Assembly (NCBI GenBank): GCA_019694395.1
Contig: JAIBCC010000009.1
Location: 1 to 64,000 of the forward strand
Direction of reading: 5' to 3'
DNA from: Pyrinomonadaceae bacterium
GTDB lineage: Bacteria; Acidobacteriota; Blastocatellia; Pyrinomonadales; Pyrinomonadaceae
DNA length: 64,000 nt
Below, piece after piece: positions 33,874-42,032 of this stretch. Position 1 is the first letter of the stretch. Each line of letters begins with the position of its first letter. Below the pieces are notes generated by a model. It had not been told where the DNA came from and ran no database searches. It saw only the letters and a program-made list of their open reading frames with translations. The translations under genes and the position numbers were made by a program.

Positions 33874-34149
33874 ATGGCAATCGCAATTCTACAAAAAGGG
33901 TTTCAATTATTAAGTTTGAATAAAAGAAAAAAGGTTGTTGATGGAAAGGTTTTCGGCTCGAAGATCGGCTTAACTGCTTCACTTTTTGGATGTTGGCACG
34001 AATCAATCAGTCGTCCTTTTACTGATGGAAAAAGTGCTTATCGGACTTGCTTGAAATGCGGAGCGCGAACTCCCTTTAATACTGAAACTCTTGAAACACA
34101 GACTCGGTTCTACTATCCGCCGATTGTTAAAAGTATTGAAATCAAATAG
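33874..34149 (+). CDS. Small zinc-ribbon-like protein, 'CWH' family (paralogue A)
   Basis: 91 residues, basic, no signal peptide. Core: SLFGCWHESISRPFTDG, then AYRTCLKCGAR, then RFYYPP. Cys40, His42, Cys59 and Cys62 are spaced as a possible metal site. The core is shared at very high identity with the protein at 45290 (minus strand). I do not recognise a named family. A strong AAAGGGAGAAA stands before the ATG, so it is probably well translated. Confidence 0.8.
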   Translation: MAIAILQKGFQLLSLNKRKKVVDGKVFGSKIGLTASLFGCWHESISRPFTDGKSAYRTCLKCGARTPFNTETLETQTRFYYPPIVKSIEIK

Positions 34150-34195
34150 TTTGCTGATTGACGAAATGGTTTAGAGCCATACTTTTTGGTTAAAG

Positions 34196-34642
34196 CTAAA
34201 CCATTTCTTCATACATCAAATAATGTGAAGATTCCATCCCAAGTTTTTCGTAAACTCGTTGGGCTTTTTCATTATCGTGTTCGACATAGAGCCGAAATCC
34301 GCAAACATTACCTTGTTTTTCAGCTAAATTTTTGACGAAAGCATAAAGCGCACTGTATATTTTCCGTCCGCGAAATTCGGGCAAAATATAGACGCTCTGA
34401 ATCCACCAAAACCAGTTGTTGCGCCAATCACTCCATTCAAAAGTAACCATCAAACCACCGACAATCTGTTCGTCTTCTTCGGCAACTACATAAAATCCGC
34501 AATCCGATTTCTCAAAAACTGCTTCAACACCATGCCGCAACGTTTCCGAATCAAGTGTTTTACCTTCAGTTTCAAGTGCCATCGCCTGATTAAAGTTCAC
34601 CATCGCGGACGCATCATTTTTGTTTGCTAAACGAATCATCAT
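34196..34642 (-). CDS. GNAT family N-acetyltransferase
   Basis: 148 residues. MIRLANKNDASAMVNFNQAM begins the fold, and IQSVYILPEFRGRKIYSALY contains the acetyl-CoA-binding R-x-x-G/K motif. FRLYVEHDNEKAQRVYEKLG closes it as in other GNATs. The substrate is unknown. A class-2 repeat separates it from trpD, so it is probably its own unit. Confidence 0.9.
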   Translation of the reverse strand: MMIRLANKNDASAMVNFNQAMALETEGKTLDSETLRHGVEAVFEKSDCGFYVVAEEDEQIVGGLMVTFEWSDWRNNWFWWIQSVYILPEFRGRKIYSALYAFVKNLAEKQGNVCGFRLYVEHDNEKAQRVYEKLGMESSHYLMYEEMV

Positions 34643-34740
34643 AAATTTTTGATTTGCGATTTTTGATTTTAGATTAGCGTTTTAACTTAAACTTTTAATT
34701 AAACCTGTAACTTTCAACTTTTGACTTTCGACCTTCGACC
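34643..34740. repeat. Short-period repeat, 'TTTTTGATT' type
   Basis: Tandem degenerate words (ATTTTTGATTTGCGATTTTTG and on; later AACTTTCAACTTTTGACTTTC, GACCTTCGACCTT) of about 7-8 nt fill the gap between trpD and the GNAT gene. No stem dominates. The words match those at 11305, 36536 and 50969. Confidence 0.65.
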
Positions 34741-35817
34741 TTATTTATTCGTGATCTGAATCAATCTTTCAAGTTTATTTTGTGCCTGTCCACTGTCAAT
34801 AGCCTGTTCCGCAAGTCGGGCGGCGTGTGATAAATCTTTGGCTAAACCTCCGACATAAATTGCAGCGGCGGCATTTATAACTACTAAACTTCGGGCTTCG
34901 TCACGGCGTTTGCTTTGCAAAACTTCAAGCACGATTTTCGCGCTTTCAGCCGGAGATTCAGCGTGTAAATGTTTGATTTCTCCGCGTTTTAAACCAAAAG
35001 TTTCAGGCTCAACGGTAAATGTTTTAAGCCGGTTTTTGGCAACTTCGGCGACCATTGTTTCCCGCGTCAATGTAATTTCGTCCAAACCGTCTCCGCCGTG
35101 AATTACCCACGCTTTATCCGTGCCTAAAAGTGAAAGAGCCTGAGCCATCGGTTCAACCAATGAGGGATGCCAAACGCCGATAATTTGTTTTGGGGCTTTT
35201 GCCGGATTTGAAAGCGGTCCCAGTAAATTTAACGAGGTGCGAACGCCTAAACTGCGGCGAATATCTCCGACAAGGCGCAGCACCGGATGAAATTTCGGCG
35301 CGAACATAAAGCAGATATTTGTTCCGTTCAAAGAACTTTGGGCGTTGCTTGGCTCACCGGAAATTTTAACGCCTAATTCGCCCAAAACATCTGCGCTTCC
35401 GGTTTTGCTGGTCACGGCACGATTTCCGTGTTTGGCAACTGCCAGTCCTGCTCCGGCAATGACAAACGAGGCGGCGGTTGAAATATTGAAAGTTTTGACC
35501 AGACTCGAACCTGTTCCGGCTGTATCAATAAAATTTTTGTGACGAGTTGTGATTTTGACACTTTTTTGACGCATTATACGAGCCATTCCGGCTAATTCTT
35601 CGTAGGTTTCTCCCTTTGCAGCTAATGAAACCAAAGCTCCTGCAATTTGCGCCGGATTTGCATTTTCATCAGTTAGGGCGTTGAAAAATTCTGAGGCTTC
35701 ATCCATTGACAAATTTTCCCCGCGCATCAGACGAACGAGAAAAGGGTGCAAGGGCGTATCTGCCTTGCTATTGGTTGCAGAAGTCGGAGCGGCAAGCAGC
35801 CAATCGGTTTTTGACAT
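34741..35817 (-). CDS. trpD: Anthranilate phosphoribosyltransferase
   Basis: 358 residues. It joins anthranilate to PRPP in tryptophan synthesis. Motifs: IDTAGTGSSLVKTFNIST (PRPP loop; GTGS), AVAKHGNRAVTSKTGSADVL (KHGNR and GSAD) and MFAPKFHPVLRLVGDIRRSLG. The first ~15 residues are an extra tail before the helical N-domain. It follows trpG by 93 bp on the same strand, consistent with a trpGD unit. trpE and trpC are not in the window. Confidence 0.94.
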   Translation of the reverse strand: MSKTDWLLAAPTSATNSKADTPLHPFLVRLMRGENLSMDEASEFFNALTDENANPAQIAGALVSLAAKGETYEELAGMARIMRQKSVKITTRHKNFIDTAGTGSSLVKTFNISTAASFVIAGAGLAVAKHGNRAVTSKTGSADVLGELGVKISGEPSNAQSSLNGTNICFMFAPKFHPVLRLVGDIRRSLGVRTSLNLLGPLSNPAKAPKQIIGVWHPSLVEPMAQALSLLGTDKAWVIHGGDGLDEITLTRETMVAEVAKNRLKTFTVEPETFGLKRGEIKHLHAESPAESAKIVLEVLQSKRRDEARSLVVINAAAAIYVGGLAKDLSHAARLAEQAIDSGQAQNKLERLIQITNK

Positions 35818-35910
35818 AAATCTATTATAGGTAACAAGTGAAATGTGACAAGTGATGAGGGTAATTTGAAAATGAGGATGACAATAAAAATTGTCTAATT
35901 ATTAACTATC

Positions 35911-36477
35911 TCAAATATTTAAGAAGTTTTGCAATAGTTTTTTACCCTCGGTGGTCAAAATTGATTCGGGATGAAACTGCACACCTTCAACTTTCAAAGT
36001 TTTATGACGCACGCCCATGATCAATCCATCGGGAGTTGTTGCGGAAATTTCCAAATCATTTGGGAAACCTTCGCGGTCAACGATCAATGAATGATAGCGT
36101 CCGGCTTTAAAACGATAGGTCAAACCGGCAAAAACACCTTTGCCGTCGTGACAAATCTCGGCGTATTTGCCGTGAACGGGAATCGGCGCACGCACAACTT
36201 TACCGCCGAAAACCTGACCGATGGCTTGATGACCGAGACAAACTCCTAAAATCGGCAATTTGTCGGCAAAATTTTGCAGCACTTCCAACGAAACTCCTGC
36301 ATCGTCAGGCGTGCCGGGACCCGGCGAAATCAAAATCCGGTCAGGTTTTAACTCATTTCGGATTTGTTCAACTGTAATTTCGTCATTTCGGCGCACTACA
36401 ATATCGGCATTTAGTTCGCCTAAATATTGCACAATGTTGTAAGTAAAAGAATCGTAGTTATCTATGACTAAAATCAT
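35911..36477 (-). CDS. trpG: Anthranilate/aminodeoxychorismate synthase glutamine amidotransferase
   Basis: 188 residues from ATG 36477; an open frame runs 20 codons further upstream but families start at MILVIDNYDSFTYN. The class I triad is visible: Cys in LGVCLGHQAIG, and His/Glu in VEGVQFHPESIL. It supplies ammonia to the TrpE or PabB subunit. With trpD next it most likely serves tryptophan, although the same subunit often serves folate too. The start region faces the divergent truB gene. Confidence 0.93.
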   Translation of the reverse strand: MILVIDNYDSFTYNIVQYLGELNADIVVRRNDEITVEQIRNELKPDRILISPGPGTPDDAGVSLEVLQNFADKLPILGVCLGHQAIGQVFGGKVVRAPIPVHGKYAEICHDGKGVFAGLTYRFKAGRYHSLIVDREGFPNDLEISATTPDGLIMGVRHKTLKVEGVQFHPESILTTEGKKLLQNFLNI

Positions 36478-36535
36478 TTTAATTGCGGAAGGCTTAATTC
36501 CTTTATTTAGTTTAGGTTTTTTGTCATTAATTATC

Positions 36536-36591
36536 AACTTTTTACTTTTTTACTTCGACAAACCACAAACCGCAAATCTAAAATCGCAAAT
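36536..36591. repeat. Short-period repeat upstream of truB
   Basis: Degenerate words CTTTTTACTTTTTTACTTC and then ACAAACCACAAACCGCAAAT and TCTAAAATCGCAAAT fill the divergent gap right up to the truB ATG. They are the same word families that recur inside truB itself. Confidence 0.55.
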
Positions 36592-37473
36592 ATGACTGAT
36601 GGAATTTTAATTATTGATAAGCCGACCGATTGGACTTCGCACGATGTCGTTGGAAAACTGCGTAGAATCTTGAAAACAAAGCGCATCGGACATACCGGAA
36701 CGCTTGATCCTTTTGCAACCGGAGTTTTGGTAATGCTCGTCGGACAGGCTACGCGGCTTGCTCAATTTTTGGACAAAGACGTTAAAGAATATGAAGCGGT
36801 TGTGCGGTTAGGGTTTGAAACCGATACAGGTGATCTAACTGGTAGTCCAAAGTCTCAAGTCTCAAGTCTCAAGTCCATTACGCCTGAATCGTTAAAAGAT
36901 GCTTTAGCCGCTTTTCGCGGTGAAATTTTACAGACTCCGCCGATGTATTCTGCGAAAAAAGTTGACGGTAAAAAACTTTATGAACTCGCACGAAAAGGGG
37001 TGGAAATCGAGCGAAAGCCTGTAGCTGTGACCATTTACGAATTAGAAATCAAAGACCAAAGACCAAAGACCAAAGACCAAATTGAAATTCGAGTGCTTTG
37101 CACGGCGGGAACTTACATCCGCACTTTAGCCCAAGACATTGGACGCAAAATCGGAACAGGCGCACATCTGACCGCACTCAGACGCACACGGGCAGGGAAG
37201 TTTGATCTGGCGAAAGCCTTGACTATTAAACAGTTAGAAGAAGTTGTTTCAAGCGGAAAACTCAATGATTATCTAATTTCAATGAACGAAGCCGCTTCGC
37301 ATTTGCCCGAAATCAGTTTAAATGAGGAAGAGGTCAAAAAAATTCGTAATGGAATGAAGCTGCCGAGTAATCTAAACGCCGAGTCAGTGCGTCTAACAGA
37401 TTCGGAGAACAATTTAATTGCCATCGGAACCGCACACGAAAATTTTGTTAGACCAAAAATCGTTTTTGTGTAA
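36592..37473 (+). CDS. truB: tRNA pseudouridine-55 synthase
   Basis: 293 residues. It makes pseudouridine 55 in the tRNA T-loop. Catalytic Asp39 is in GHTGTLDPFATG. Conserved TPPMYSAKKVDGKKLYELAR and CTAGTYIRTLAQDIG are present, with a C-terminal PUA-like domain. Two stretches are encoded by tandem repeats: residues ~83-95 (AGTCTCA words, 36841-36879; SPKSQVSSLKS) and ~153-164 (GACCAAA words, 37050-37083; KDQRPKTKDQ). Both fall between core strands, and frame is kept, so function is probably retained. Confidence 0.95.
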   Translation: MTDGILIIDKPTDWTSHDVVGKLRRILKTKRIGHTGTLDPFATGVLVMLVGQATRLAQFLDKDVKEYEAVVRLGFETDTGDLTGSPKSQVSSLKSITPESLKDALAAFRGEILQTPPMYSAKKVDGKKLYELARKGVEIERKPVAVTIYELEIKDQRPKTKDQIEIRVLCTAGTYIRTLAQDIGRKIGTGAHLTALRRTRAGKFDLAKALTIKQLEEVVSSGKLNDYLISMNEAASHLPEISLNEEEVKKIRNGMKLPSNLNAESVRLTDSENNLIAIGTAHENFVRPKIVFV

Positions 37474-37482
37474 AATGTTGCT

Positions 37483-38487
37483 ATGAAAAAGAGATACTTA
37501 ATCGCAGGTGCCATCGGCGGCGCAATCGGAGCAACTATCGCCTATAAAATGCTAAGCCGTGAAACGGAAGTTAATTGGGACGATGTTTTTCAAGATGTAA
37601 TCCATTCGGAATACTCGCATTTTGTCGAAGTTGACGGAACACGGGTTCATTTTCAGGAATTTGGTGATCGCCACAATCCGACTTTGCTTTTGATTCACGG
37701 ATTTACGGCTTCGACCTATTCGTGGCACAAGGTGACGCTTGCATTGGCTGAACGAGGATTTCACGTTATTGCGGTTGATTTACTCGGATTCGGCTTTTCG
37801 GGCAAGCCAAAATGGTTTGATTACACCATCGTTTCGCAGGCACGAATGATTTCGCGTTTTTTGAACCGAATCGGAGTTGGTCGCGCAATTGTAGCGGGCT
37901 GTTCTTACGGCGGAGCGGTCGCTGCAACTTTGACGCTTGATTATCCCGAATTTGTCGAAAAACTGATTTTGGTTGATGCCATCAGCAACGATGCAGTTAA
38001 AAATCGGATGGTTTTTCGCCTTGCCGGATTGCCCGGAATCGGTGAAGTTATTTCAGCTTTTTTGACCGATTCGCGCCGTTTTTCCAAAATGCGGATGGCG
38101 GACACTTTAGCCAAAGACAGTCATCATCTGATCACTGATGAACGGGCGGAGGCAATTGTGCGTCCGTTGAGTGCGGCTGATGCACATAATTCGGTGTTGA
38201 TGACATTGAGAAATTGGGACGCGAACCGTATCGAAGAAGACGCGCATCTGATAAATCATCAAACGCTTTTGATCTGGGGCGAAGAAGACACGGTCGTCCC
38301 GATTCAGCACGGTCAAAAACTGCACGATTCCATCTTAAATTCCCGAATGGTCGTTTTCCGCCGTTGCGGTCACGTTCCGCAAGAAGAATTTCCCGAAGGC
38401 TTTGTTCAGGTTGTCACGGCTTTTTGCAACGATAAAAAAGGCAAAATCGAAGCAGAGGGAAATGATCGGATTCAGATAGAAGAATAG
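37483..38487 (+). CDS. Membrane-anchored alpha/beta hydrolase
   Basis: 334 residues. A glycine-rich N-terminal membrane segment (~5-22, IAGAIGGAIGATIAYKML) precedes the hydrolase fold (~45-315). LLLIHGFTASTYSW gives the oxyanion HG, VAGCSYGGAVAATL the nucleophile Ser, and RRCGHVPQEEFPEGF the catalytic His. The Asp is probably in the TLLIWGEEDTVVP strand. It is an esterase, lipase or haloalkane-type hydrolase of unknown substrate. It follows truB by 9 bp and may be co-transcribed. Confidence 0.9.
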   Translation: MKKRYLIAGAIGGAIGATIAYKMLSRETEVNWDDVFQDVIHSEYSHFVEVDGTRVHFQEFGDRHNPTLLLIHGFTASTYSWHKVTLALAERGFHVIAVDLLGFGFSGKPKWFDYTIVSQARMISRFLNRIGVGRAIVAGCSYGGAVAATLTLDYPEFVEKLILVDAISNDAVKNRMVFRLAGLPGIGEVISAFLTDSRRFSKMRMADTLAKDSHHLITDERAEAIVRPLSAADAHNSVLMTLRNWDANRIEEDAHLINHQTLLIWGEEDTVVPIQHGQKLHDSILNSRMVVFRRCGHVPQEEFPEGFVQVVTAFCNDKKGKIEAEGNDRIQIEE

Positions 38488-38529
38488 AAATGAGGAAGTT
38501 TCTTTTTACTTTTGTATTTTAAAAATAAA

Positions 38530-38652
38530 GGAACGCCGTCTATCTTGGCGGCATTGAGCGCGAAAGCGCGAATATTAATTTCAATGATTTAACTGATTGA
38601 AGGTAAATTACATCGTTGGCACGATGTTTGCCGGCTGGAAGCACGGCGTTCC
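38530..38652 (+). repeat. GGAACGCC element, copy B
   Basis: 123 bp; ends GGAACGCCGT...ACGGCGTTCC, extendable to AAAGGAACGCC/GGCGTTCCTTT. Internal parts in order: GGCGGCATTGAGCGCGAAAG, AGCGCGAA, AT-rich spacer, ATCGTTGGCACGAT hairpin, TTTGCCGGCTGGAAGCACGG. The rest of the 369 bp gap (38488-38856) shows no gene. Confidence 0.9.
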
Positions 38653-38856
38653 TTTGGCTGAAAAATATTTTAACTTTCTTAGTTGATACAATTAAATTCA
38701 AATAAGATCACATTAGCTTTACTTCAATAAAAAATTGCAATCCTTGGCGTGGTTAATTTAGCCAATTCAATGGCTTAACTTGACAAAAACTTGCATTTTC
38801 TTAGAACGCTATCTGATAAAATGAGTGAGCATTGAGGCGAGTTCGGATTAAATATA

Positions 38857-40071
38857 ATGAAAAGCAGTTCCAAAATAGGTTTAGTTCTAGTCTTAATTTT
38901 GCTTTGCACCACACTTTTGGTTGCTCAGACCACACTTGAGGAAGGAATCAGACAGGATTTTGTCAAAAAACTCAAGAAAGCCAGAGATAAAAACAAAAAA
39001 GAAGCCGATAAAAAATCAGGTTCAAATCAAATTGCGGTCAGTAATTCCGAAGCGAAACCGACTGAAACGGACGACGAAGTGATTACGGTCGAAACACAGC
39101 TTGTGCGGTCTGACATTTTGGTTTTTGACCCAAAAGGCATTGCGGTTTTAGGCTTAAAAGCAGAAGATTTTGAAGTAACCGAAGACAAAATTCAACAGGA
39201 AATCGGCACTTTTTCGCTTGGCGACAGTGCAGACGTTCCGCGCACAATCGTTCTGATTATTGATTACAGCGGCAGTCAACGACCTTATATCAAAACCAGT
39301 GTTGCGGCGGCAAAAGTTCTAGTTGACAAACTGAATCCGCGTGACAGAATGGCAATCGTAACTGATGACATTGAACTGATTACGGATTTTTCAAGAGATA
39401 AAGAAGAACTTAAGAAAAGTTTGGATAAATTAGTTAAAAAAGCGGAAAGAGGCGAAATCGGAAAAAGTTTGCAATATAGCGCATTGTATGCCGTAATCAA
39501 CGAAATGTTTTCGTCTGAAGATATTCGTCCGATCATCATTTTTCAAACCGACGGCGACCAATTATCCGGCTTGAGAAAAGCGAATTCCTTTGACCAGATA
39601 ATTTTACCAAACGCAACCTCTTTTACCGACATTCAATTGATGAATTCAATCGAAAAATCGCGGGCTACGATTTATTCGGTAATTTCGGGTTATTCGTTGT
39701 TGGGATTAAATCAGGAGGAGCGGGAAAAAAAGACGGAATTCTCTATTAAGCAAAATTCAGACAAAAAGAATAAACCGATGAGAGATGATATTGTGTCATA
39801 TTCGGCTACGCTGTTTCGTGAACAGAGTTCAATGGCAGCAATCGCCAAATTATCCGGCGGATTTTCTGAAAATCTGGAAACTCCCGAACAAGCCGATAAA
39901 GTTTATGAGAACATTTTGAACGGCATCACTAATCGTTATTTGATCGGTTATTATCCTACCAATCCAACCTCAGACGGGAAACGGCGGACTATCAAAATTA
40001 CGATCAAAAATCATCCTGAATATACGATTTGGGGTCGAAAAACTTATTACACAATTCCCACGAAAAAGTAA
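38857..40071 (+). CDS. VWFA-related acidobacterial domain protein
   Basis: 404 residues, signal peptide (~8-27, LVLVLILLCTTLLVAQ), a Lys-rich charged stretch, then a von Willebrand A domain starting near residue 75 with ETQLVRSDILVFDPKGIAVL. The MIDAS motif is DYSGS (in VLIIDYSGSQRP). The C-terminal GITNRYLIGYYPTNPTSDGK is typical of the VWFA-related family abundant in acidobacteria (TIGR03436). It is a periplasmic or secreted protein of unknown role. This family is one reason for the taxonomic guess. Confidence 0.92.
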   Translation: MKSSSKIGLVLVLILLCTTLLVAQTTLEEGIRQDFVKKLKKARDKNKKEADKKSGSNQIAVSNSEAKPTETDDEVITVETQLVRSDILVFDPKGIAVLGLKAEDFEVTEDKIQQEIGTFSLGDSADVPRTIVLIIDYSGSQRPYIKTSVAAAKVLVDKLNPRDRMAIVTDDIELITDFSRDKEELKKSLDKLVKKAERGEIGKSLQYSALYAVINEMFSSEDIRPIIIFQTDGDQLSGLRKANSFDQIILPNATSFTDIQLMNSIEKSRATIYSVISGYSLLGLNQEEREKKTEFSIKQNSDKKNKPMRDDIVSYSATLFREQSSMAAIAKLSGGFSENLETPEQADKVYENILNGITNRYLIGYYPTNPTSDGKRRTIKITIKNHPEYTIWGRKTYYTIPTKK

Positions 40072-40074
40072 AAA

Positions 40075-40186
40075 AGTGGACAGTAGTCGGTGGTCAGTGA
40101 AAAGTGAGTTGAATATTTTCAAGCAAATTAAACTCTAATTTTACGATTCAACTAAACTGACCACTGACCACCGACCACTAATCACT
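40075..40186. repeat. Short-period hairpin, 'GGTCAGTGG' type
   Basis: The left arm AGTGGACAGTAGTCGGTGGT continues CAGTGAAAAGTGAGTTGAA. The right arm, 40147-40186, is its complement in heptads (TGACCACTGACCACCGACCA). The loop is about 33 nt AT-rich. It fills the convergent gap between the VWFA gene and the epimerase and could end transcription in both directions. Confidence 0.8.
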
Positions 40187-40187
40187 T

Positions 40188-41138
40188 TCAGTTTTCTTCC
40201 CGCCACCTTCGGCATAAATCTTTTGCAGCATCCATCCAATTCGGAAAATTAAAAGTAAAACCTGAATCCAGCATTCGGGTTGGAACGACACGGCGGCTTT
40301 TCAAAATCAATTCGGTTTCGGTTCGCATAAAAATTGCACCGATTTCGAGCATCCATTCCATCGCGGGCAACCCGATCTTTGTTCCCCAAGCCTCCCGAAA
40401 AATTCGCATAAACTCAGCATTTGGCAAAGGATTTGGCGAAGCGAGATTAACTGCTCCGTCCAGTTCTTCATGTTCGATCAGCCAATCAATTGCCCGAATA
40501 AAATCGAGGTCGTGAATCCACGAAATATATTGTTTTCCATCGCTTGCCGTTCCGCCCAAACCTTTTCTGACCAAACCGAGCATTGTGTCAAAAATTCCGT
40601 CACGGTCAGGACTCATAATCATTGCCGAACGCATCAGAACTTTGCGTGTTTTCGGGGTAATTGCTTCGTTCGTGACGCGCTCCCAACTTCTGGCTACATC
40701 AATACTAAAATTCCAGGCTGATGGCGCGTTTGGCTGAATATCGTCAATAATTCCGGTAATTTCATCGTTCGGCGCATCAAAACGATGAGCATAAATTGTT
40801 GCCGTGCTGGATTGCAGCCAAACTTTCGGCGGATTTGGGGATTGTGAAATTGCTTCGCCGATAACTTTAGTTGAATTAATTCGGGAATCCATTATTTGAC
40901 GGCTATTTTCTTGATTGTAGCGGCAATTAACGCTCCGTCCGGCAAGATTGATAACTATATCCGAACCGTCAATTTCATCTTTCCAATCACCCAAATTTTC
41001 AGCGTCCCAACTGATAGTTTGCCAATCTGCGTTGGCAGGATTACGGCTTAAAACCACAACTTCATCACCTTTGGCGTGAAAATTTCGCGCTAAAACCGTT
41101 CCGACTTGCCCTGTTCCGCCTGCGAGTATGATTTTCAT
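40188..41138 (-). CDS. TIGR01777 family NAD-dependent epimerase/dehydratase-like protein
   Basis: 316 residues. Rossmann motif MKIILAGGTGQVGTVLARNF, then INLAGRSVNCRYN, which is characteristic of the TIGR01777/YfcH group, and the C-terminal DUF1731 region (GLPAMEWMLEIGAIFMRTETELILKSRRV). Members are related to short-chain dehydrogenases, and their substrate is unknown. SGTATIYAHRFD-type active-site residues are partly present (SSTATIYAH with Tyr). It is a single-gene unit. Confidence 0.92.
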   Translation of the reverse strand: MKIILAGGTGQVGTVLARNFHAKGDEVVVLSRNPANADWQTISWDAENLGDWKDEIDGSDIVINLAGRSVNCRYNQENSRQIMDSRINSTKVIGEAISQSPNPPKVWLQSSTATIYAHRFDAPNDEITGIIDDIQPNAPSAWNFSIDVARSWERVTNEAITPKTRKVLMRSAMIMSPDRDGIFDTMLGLVRKGLGGTASDGKQYISWIHDLDFIRAIDWLIEHEELDGAVNLASPNPLPNAEFMRIFREAWGTKIGLPAMEWMLEIGAIFMRTETELILKSRRVVPTRMLDSGFTFNFPNWMDAAKDLCRRWREEN

Positions 41139-41188
41139 AATTTCAGTTTAATTCAATTTAAGTAAGTGACCAAAATTATTGTGCTAAA

Positions 41189-41313
41189 GGAACGCCATGC
41201 TTCTAGCTGGCAATGAGCGCACCGCGCGAAAATTTTAATTTAAGCAAAAGTTGTCTTGAGCTAAAATTAGTGACGTTGTTACCAACGTTTGCCGGCTGGA
41301 AGCACGGCGTTCC
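41189..41313 (+). repeat. GGAACGCC element, copy C
   Basis: 125 bp, ends GGAACGCC...GGCGTTCC. Internal order matches copies A and B: GCTGGCAATGAGCGCACCGC, GCGCGAAAATTT, spacer, ACGTTGTTACCAACGT hairpin, TTTGCCGGCTGGAAGCACGG. It lies between two minus-strand genes. Most of the surrounding 292 bp gap is this element plus a terminator. Confidence 0.9.
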
Positions 41314-41366
41314 GTCTGAAAATAATTTTTATTTTCTATTTTTCCCCCTTAATTACTCAGGAAATT

Positions 41367-41397
41367 AAAAAAGACCGCTAATTTTGTAGCAGTCTTT
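41367..41397 (-). terminator. Terminator of the cystatin-like gene
   Basis: AAAGACTGCT / AGCGGTCTTTTTT on the minus strand, a 10 bp stem with one T-G wobble and an 8 nt loop, ending in a T run. It lies 34 bp after the stop of the 126-aa gene. Confidence 0.8.
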
Positions 41398-41430
41398 AAC
41401 AAATTTTATCTATCTTTTACGTTCCATTTA

Positions 41431-41811
41431 TTATTCTGCTCCACAGTTATTTTCATCCTCTTCCCAAGACGTTAATTTATATTGTCCTTGCAGATTTTGG
41501 TAGATAACTGCATCAATATACAAGATTTCGCCGTTATTTTGGGGAACAGAAATCGCCATACAAAGATGATAATTGATTCCGGCGACAACTTGCGTTTCGG
41601 CTTTTTTAATTGCTTGGAGCGTTAATTTTTCGTTCCTTTCTTTGGCTTTGACGGAAACTGCGTAGTTTGCCGCCGCTTTGACTTTTGCATCATTTACCGA
41701 AGCCTTAACATAACCACCCGCTTCGTCATCGCTTTGAGCAAAAGTTGTCAGACAGCCGAAAACTGCAAAAATAGCTGTCAGCATAAAGATTCTCATTAAT
41801 GTTTTCTTCAT
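41431..41811 (-). CDS. Secreted cystatin-like protein
   Basis: 126 residues with signal peptide (~1-26, cleavage after TTFAQ). The mature protein starts with acidic residues and GGYVKAS, then a helix (DAKVKAAANYAVSVKA). QVVAGINYHLCM follows, where QVVAG (74-78) is the cystatin QxVxG loop, and YKLTSWEEDENN sits where cystatins have the second hairpin with a Trp (Trp116). Cystatins inhibit papain-like proteases. Order and length fit the family well. The inhibitory role is inference. AAGGAAAG precedes the ATG. Confidence 0.75.
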   Translation of the reverse strand: MKKTLMRIFMLTAIFAVFGCLTTFAQSDDEAGGYVKASVNDAKVKAAANYAVSVKAKERNEKLTLQAIKKAETQVVAGINYHLCMAISVPQNNGEILYIDAVIYQNLQGQYKLTSWEEDENNCGAE

Positions 41812-41913
41812 TTATTCTTTCCTTTTGTTTGAATTTAAGACCAATTCTGGATTTGTTTTAATTCACTTCGCCTTTGATGTCAAAAGTAAACTTTGCGTTT
41901 AATAAATATTATA

Positions 41914-41948
41914 AAAATTGAACTAATTCCATTTTCACATTAAAATCA
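41914..41948. repeat. Direct repeat, left copy
   Basis: About 35 bp (AAAATTGAACTAATTCCATT...) nearly identical to 43490-43525, differing by one base and one indel. The pair brackets the whole NTR-like gene. Confidence 0.8.
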
Positions 41949-42032
41949 TTCCTGTTCACAATAAATCACTACCCCTTATGATCTAAGCCATTTTTTTTGA
42001 ATGAAACAAAATCAAAAAACAGGAGCCTAATG

